The translations under genes and the position numbers were made by a program. 64,000 bases of DNA, taken from assembly GCF_009937975.1 (NCBI RefSeq), contig NZ_AP018441.1, positions 4,340,001-4,404,000 on the forward strand. Direction: 5' to 3'. Shown here in pieces: positions 60,487-64,000 of the stretch. The first letter of the stretch is position 1. Every line of letters begins with the position of its first letter. The notes below the pieces were generated by a model. The model was given only the letters and a program-made list of their open reading frames with translations. It searched no databases and was not told where the DNA came from. The stretch comes from Undibacterium sp. YM2. Lineage in GTDB: Bacteria > Pseudomonadota > Gammaproteobacteria > Burkholderiales > Burkholderiaceae_D.

Positions 60487-61581
60487 ATGAAACGCATCGT
60501 CACAATGTCACTCCCGCTCATCCTCATCTTCGCGGCTTATATGGGCCTGAAGCCTGTTCCCATCACGCCCGTCGCCTGGCAGGCGCCTGTCAGCCAGGGT
60601 TACACTGGCGTGCATGCAGCCAATACCAAACTGCAAGACTTGCACACGATAGACCTGCAAGGCGAAGTGGGGCCCGAACATGTCGTCATCGGCCCCGATG
60701 GCAAACTCTACACCGGTGTTGAAAGCGGCAAGATTTTGCGCATGCAGCCAGATGGCAGCGCGCAGGAAGTATTTTGCACTACCGGCGGCAGGCCGCTGGG
60801 CATGGCCTTTGATGCAGACGGCCAGCTCACCGTGGCGGATGCCTTCAAGGGCCTATTGTCCATCGCTGCCGACGGTAATATCACTGTCTTATTGGGTATT
60901 GCCGAAGGCGGGCCATTACATTTCCCGGATGCCGTGGTCGTTGCCAGGACAGGCAAGATTTATCTGACAGATTCGTCGACCCGCTTCACACCCAGGCAAT
61001 GGGGCAGCACCAACGAAGCCGCCATGCTGGATATTTTTGAACAGTCATCGACCGGACGGGTGCTGGAATATGATCCAGTCAAAAAGTCTGCGCGCATCAT
61101 CGCCCAGGGCCTGAGCTTTGCCAATGGCATTGCCCTCAGCGGCGATGAAAGCAGCCTGCTCGTTGCCGAGAGCGGCAAATTCAGGGTATGGAAGATCACG
61201 ACAGCCGCCGAACAACTGGACCTGACACAGCCCACACCACAAGCAAGCATCCTGTTTGATAACCTGCCCGGCTACCCGGACAATCTCACGCGCGGCAAAG
61301 ACGACAAGCTGTGGCTGGGTCTGGCCGGCCAACGCAACTTCCTCGACCAGACCGCACAACGCCCCTACCTGCGCAACATGGCCTTGCGCATCCCGCGCCT
61401 GTTCTGGAAAATGCCACCAGTTTATGGTCATGTCATCGCTTTTACCGAAGACGGCAAAGTCATCAACGACCTGCAAGACCCCAGCGGTAATTCACCTACC
61501 GTCACAGGTGTGACGGAAACTGCGAACCGGCTGTATATTCATAATGTCAGTGGGAAGGGTTTGGGGTGGATGGGGAAATAA
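60487..61581 (+). CDS. Exported SMP-30/strictosidine-synthase-like beta-propeller protein
   Basis: A 364-residue protein starting at ATG 60487 with a signal or anchor segment (MSLPLILIFAAYMGLKP). The six-bladed propeller is shown by GPEHVVIGPDGKLYTGVESG, RPLGMAFDADGQLTVADAFK, FPDAVVVARTGKIYLTDSST, GLSFANGIALSGDESSLLVA and DNLPGYPDNLTRGKDDKLWL, in the order found in strictosidine synthase-like/APMAP proteins. Such proteins hydrolyse lactones or arylesters; activity is not established here. It converges with the frameshifted gene at 61596. Confidence 0.9.
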   Translation: MKRIVTMSLPLILIFAAYMGLKPVPITPVAWQAPVSQGYTGVHAANTKLQDLHTIDLQGEVGPEHVVIGPDGKLYTGVESGKILRMQPDGSAQEVFCTTGGRPLGMAFDADGQLTVADAFKGLLSIAADGNITVLLGIAEGGPLHFPDAVVVARTGKIYLTDSSTRFTPRQWGSTNEAAMLDIFEQSSTGRVLEYDPVKKSARIIAQGLSFANGIALSGDESSLLVAESGKFRVWKITTAAEQLDLTQPTPQASILFDNLPGYPDNLTRGKDDKLWLGLAGQRNFLDQTAQRPYLRNMALRIPRLFWKMPPVYGHVIAFTEDGKVINDLQDPSGNSPTVTGVTETANRLYIHNVSGKGLGWMGK

Positions 61582-61595
61582 AGGAAAATGGCAAC

Positions 61596-62143
61596 TTACA
61601 ATACGCCTCTTCTCCCCCGTACCATCCAGCCATCATCAACTGACGGTACAGGATAAAGGTATTGCTCAAATAATTCACGGAAGCCGCCAGCAAACAGTGC
61701 AGAGCTAGCGACCAAGCTCGCATCATAGCCTGCTGCAAGATCCTGCCAAAATCCCTGCTGTTTGTGTTTGTTGCCTATAAAATTCTCTATGCCATTATCT
61801 ACACCCGCCGTGCCGGTCGTCAGGTGAACGACATGGCCACCGACATCAAGGGGGCTATGGTGCTGCTGAACTGTACTCCACTGTTACGATGGCGCCAGTT
61901 TTGCCGCATGCGAATTCGCCTGTCATCATCCAGGATCAATAAATCTGCCTGGTTACGGATAAGCGCATTGTCATTTGTCGTTTCATATTCAAATTTCTGA
62001 CTATCCACAGTCAATGGAAGGCTATAACATCCACCGCTGGCGACAAATTCGAGACCGTATCGATCAGCAACATCCCACAATAAACCGACATTGACAGGTA
62101 TGTTCACAGGTATGAAGAAGTAAGTATCAAGCTTGTTTGTCAT
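61596..62143 (-). pseudogene. Hypothetical protein gene (about 182 residues), frameshifted
   Basis: The frame from ATG 62143 runs to 61820 (107 codons) and stops. A second frame then continues in protein-like sequence to a TAA at 61596: LDVGGHVVHLTTGTAGVDNG, then NFIGNKHKQQGFWQDLAAGY, SSALFAGGFRELFEQYLYPV and DDGWMVRGRRGVL. The change is at a run of five G (plus strand 61850-61854); six would restore one frame. This second part resembles, as I recall it, the C-terminus of DUF6402-type proteins, but I cannot verify that. The start is preceded by GAGCC only. Confidence 0.72.
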
Positions 62144-62175
62144 GGCTCAGCATTTGCAGGTACGATAAGCAGTCA

Positions 62176-62340
62176 GTAGGATGCGTTGTAACTCACCATA
62201 TCCCATCGCGCAAAAAATCGAAGAAATGGCAATAAGAGCGGTGCGTTACAACGCACCCTAAACCGGTGCGCCGTGCTCACCGCTTTCGCGTCTATGCGTT
62301 CATGTGAATAGCAAAAACAGTGCGCGCAGCGCCCCCCTAC
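62176..62340. repeat. Compound GTAG-type REP cluster
   Basis: Two REP pairs in a row. The first runs from GTAGGATGCGTTGTAACTCACC (62176) to GGTGCGTTACAACGCACCCTA (about 62261). The second begins GGTGCGCCGTGCTCACC (about 62265) and ends GTGCGCGCAGCGCCCCCCTAC (62340). Both are relatives of the GGTGCG family. It lies between the frameshifted gene and the PI-PLC gene. Confidence 0.75.
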
Positions 62341-62374
62341 AGAAGACACTTCAGCTCATAGTAGCCAGCAAGGA

Positions 62375-63706
62375 CTAAGCGTACTGATAATTCATCGCCG
62401 CCCGCACGAGCAGGCTGATGTTTTCCCTGGTAGGAAAATCCATGAGCACGGTGCCGAAGTAGGCGCCCCAGGAATCATAGGGTTTGTTGATGGCATTGGT
62501 GTAGAGATAGTTCTGCACTTGCGGCAACAAGTAGTTGGCATAGTCCTCAGGGAAGTAAACTAGCTCGGGCACGCGGCTGGCTGAAGTGTAGGTCACATAC
62601 CAGATGACGGAAGCGGTGCCGGTGTCCAGGGCTTTGTGCAGATGTTTTTCTATCCTGTCCCACTTGGCGTCTTTAAAATCCTTCCAGTGGTTTTCTACAT
62701 CGAGGCCGGGTTGCTGGCCTGGCAGCACATGGTTCCATTCGACCTGGTAATCGATATTGCCCCAGTACAGGCCACGGTCTGGTGCTGTCAGTTGGTAGTT
62801 GGTGCCATCATCGCCATCGACAAAAGCAAAGATGATCTTGCCTCTGGCATCTTTCATGTTGGGGACGGTGTGGTCCTTGTAGAATAACTGGTCGAGGGTC
62901 TTGCCGTTGTAGCCATTGCGCTTGTTGATGATTTTCCAGAAGGCGTCGTAAAAGACTGAGCGTACCTGTGCATCTTTTTCTTGCTTGATCAAGAGTACGA
63001 TGCATTCGGTGGGGTTGTCTTTTAAAAATTGCAGACAATCGTCGAGCACAAAATACTTGGTTCCCTGGTCATGGGGAGTATTGGAATCAAAAAAGGCTTC
63101 CTGGTAATAGCTGGAATGGTGAATGGAAAAATTAACTTCGTTATTGGCAACCGGCAAATAGCGCAGACGTATGTCAAACACGCGCAGGCCTTGCCGCAAT
63201 TGTTCGGCCAGTGTCCATTGCTGGCATACGCAGCCATAGCCAAAGCGTGACATCGATTCATGCGTACCTGGCAGGCTGACCATGGACAACAGGGCCTTGT
63301 CATCAATCGCAGACATCCAGCCTTGCGGGTAGGCATAAAAGGCAATGACGCCTTCGCTCCAGCCTGAGTGGTTTTCTTTGCTGGTGTCGTAGTAGTAGCG
63401 GTCAGGGTTGGGCGCATTATGGCGGTAAATAGGCACAGTACCGGTCTGCTGCTCAGTCCAGGCATAGAAAACGACGCGACCTTCACTCCAGCCTGCATTG
63501 TTTTCTTTATGGGTATCGTAATAAAAACGGTCGGGGTCGGCGGCAAAATGGCTGTAGATAGGAACGGTGCCTGGTACCTGGTCTTTATATGCCTGGAAGA
63601 AAATCTCGCCCTCAGACCAGCCAGGGTAACTGGCTACATTGGTGTCGTAGTAATAGCGTACCGGCTTGTCTATGCTATGCAAAAAAACGGGCGTCAGTTC
63701 TGCCAT
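62375..63706 (-). CDS. PI-PLC X-domain protein with three N-terminal repeats
   Basis: A 443-residue protein. Residues about 5-130 hold three tandem repeats of about 42 residues with YYYDTxxxxxxGWSEGxxxFxAY..TVPIYxHxAxxPDR, similar to DUF5648-like repeats. Residues about 135-440 are a phosphatidylinositol-specific phospholipase C X domain: SLPGTHESMSRFG with the first catalytic His, FDIRLRYLPV, FSIHHSSYY with the second His, CIVLLIKQEKD and GKIIFAFVDGDD. No signal peptide. AGGAGAGCAGC precedes the ATG. Bacterial homologs are toxins or lipases; here the target is unknown. Confidence 0.9.
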   Translation of the reverse strand: MAELTPVFLHSIDKPVRYYYDTNVASYPGWSEGEIFFQAYKDQVPGTVPIYSHFAADPDRFYYDTHKENNAGWSEGRVVFYAWTEQQTGTVPIYRHNAPNPDRYYYDTSKENHSGWSEGVIAFYAYPQGWMSAIDDKALLSMVSLPGTHESMSRFGYGCVCQQWTLAEQLRQGLRVFDIRLRYLPVANNEVNFSIHHSSYYQEAFFDSNTPHDQGTKYFVLDDCLQFLKDNPTECIVLLIKQEKDAQVRSVFYDAFWKIINKRNGYNGKTLDQLFYKDHTVPNMKDARGKIIFAFVDGDDGTNYQLTAPDRGLYWGNIDYQVEWNHVLPGQQPGLDVENHWKDFKDAKWDRIEKHLHKALDTGTASVIWYVTYTSASRVPELVYFPEDYANYLLPQVQNYLYTNAINKPYDSWGAYFGTVLMDFPTRENISLLVRAAMNYQYA

Positions 63707-63948
63707 GCTGCTCTCCTGAATGTAAGGCGATGCTAAAAAAGGGGGCGATGCGTAAGCTGGGGCGATGACAAGTAATCACGTCTGTCTGCGCTGATCAATA
63801 CATGTGCATATCGATAGCGTGATTAATTTGGCATCAATAATAGCTGTTTTATCAAAATCAAGAAATGCTTTTTGTATCATTTTGTCATGTCAAATGCACA
63901 AAGCCTGCGATGCCGTATAATTTTTTCACCAGCATTTTTTTGAACTCC

Positions 63949-64000
63949 ATGATCAATAGACATCCCGCTACCTTGCTCCGCACCTTGCCTGGCGTCTTGC
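63949..64000 (+). CDS. Possible gene start, cut by the window end
   Basis: ATG at 63949 opens MINRHPATLLRTLPGVL and is still open at the window end. No strong ribosome-binding site is visible. Too short to identify. Confidence 0.3.
   Translation, partial: MINRHPATLLRTLPGVL

Noticed and set aside
1..64000. tRNA, rRNA and CRISPR search by eye
   Set aside because: No cloverleaf with a GGTTCRA-type T arm, no rRNA-like conserved blocks and no repeat-spacer arrays were noticed; a covariance-model scan would be decisive.

Overview
The window is a 64 kb chromosomal segment of a Gram-negative bacterium. Moderate GC, dense non-overlapping gene order, many LysR regulators, FadL and OmpA outer-membrane proteins and half-size chromate transporters point to a betaproteobacterium of the Burkholderiales. 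I infer an Oxalobacteraceae member (Undibacterium-like), but no rRNA or marker gene is present to prove it. I found no tRNA or rRNA gene and no CRISPR array.

Layout. Bases 1-4115 hold the 3' part of an RND efflux pump gene, an SDR oxidoreductase and a frameshifted FadL-type porin. Bases 4458-7808 hold two paralogous secreted RTX/DUF4214 proteins whose last 191 bp are almost identical. Bases 7955-17460 are mixed housekeeping and accessory genes: methyltransferase, hydrolase, VOC protein, OmpA-like protein, SMI1/KNR4 protein, split chromate transporter with LysR, and small membrane proteins. Bases 17530-23413 hold a leucine-rich-repeat protein, soxR with a textbook SoxR operator, a SnoaL-like protein, an NAD(P)-binding protein, an ATC-hydrolase-like protein and a divergent MFS/LysR pair.

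Bases 23729-29543 form an arsenic island of two divergent units: arsR-arsC-aquaporin on the minus strand, and a second arsR followed by a Cys-tailed flavoprotein, an MFS exporter, an ArsN1-type acetyltransferase and another GNAT on the plus strand. A TATTCGT-N6-ACGAATA palindrome lies before both the second arsR and the flavoprotein, which suggests one regulator controls the whole plus-strand unit.

Bases 29555-40372 hold hypothetical proteins, an SRAP (YedK/HMCES) protein, a BAAT-type acyltransferase/thioesterase, a HAF-repeat protein and a frameshifted GH64 beta-1,3-glucanase with Ig-like domains. Bases 41318-44590 are an odd accessory block: a phage-type DUF1376 protein, a small peptide, a gene interrupted by a 265-bp TA-flanked MITE, a metzincin-like protease and a coupled hypothetical gene. 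Bases 45128-63706 hold a 1220-residue TPR protein, a LysR/carboxymuconolactone decarboxylase/tautomerase/DUF4865 cluster, an ankyrin protein, ATP-grasp, YbaK, O-methyltransferase and strictosidine-synthase-like genes, a frameshifted hypothetical gene, and a PI-PLC X-domain protein.

Intergenic repeats are unusually rich. There are several families of palindromes that start with GTAG (REP/BIME-like), a two-copy MITE, and a 445-bp repeat island. Three genes (FadL, GH64 and the one at 61596-62143) are each broken by what looks like the loss of a single base in a short homopolymer, so either assembly error or real decay has to be considered.
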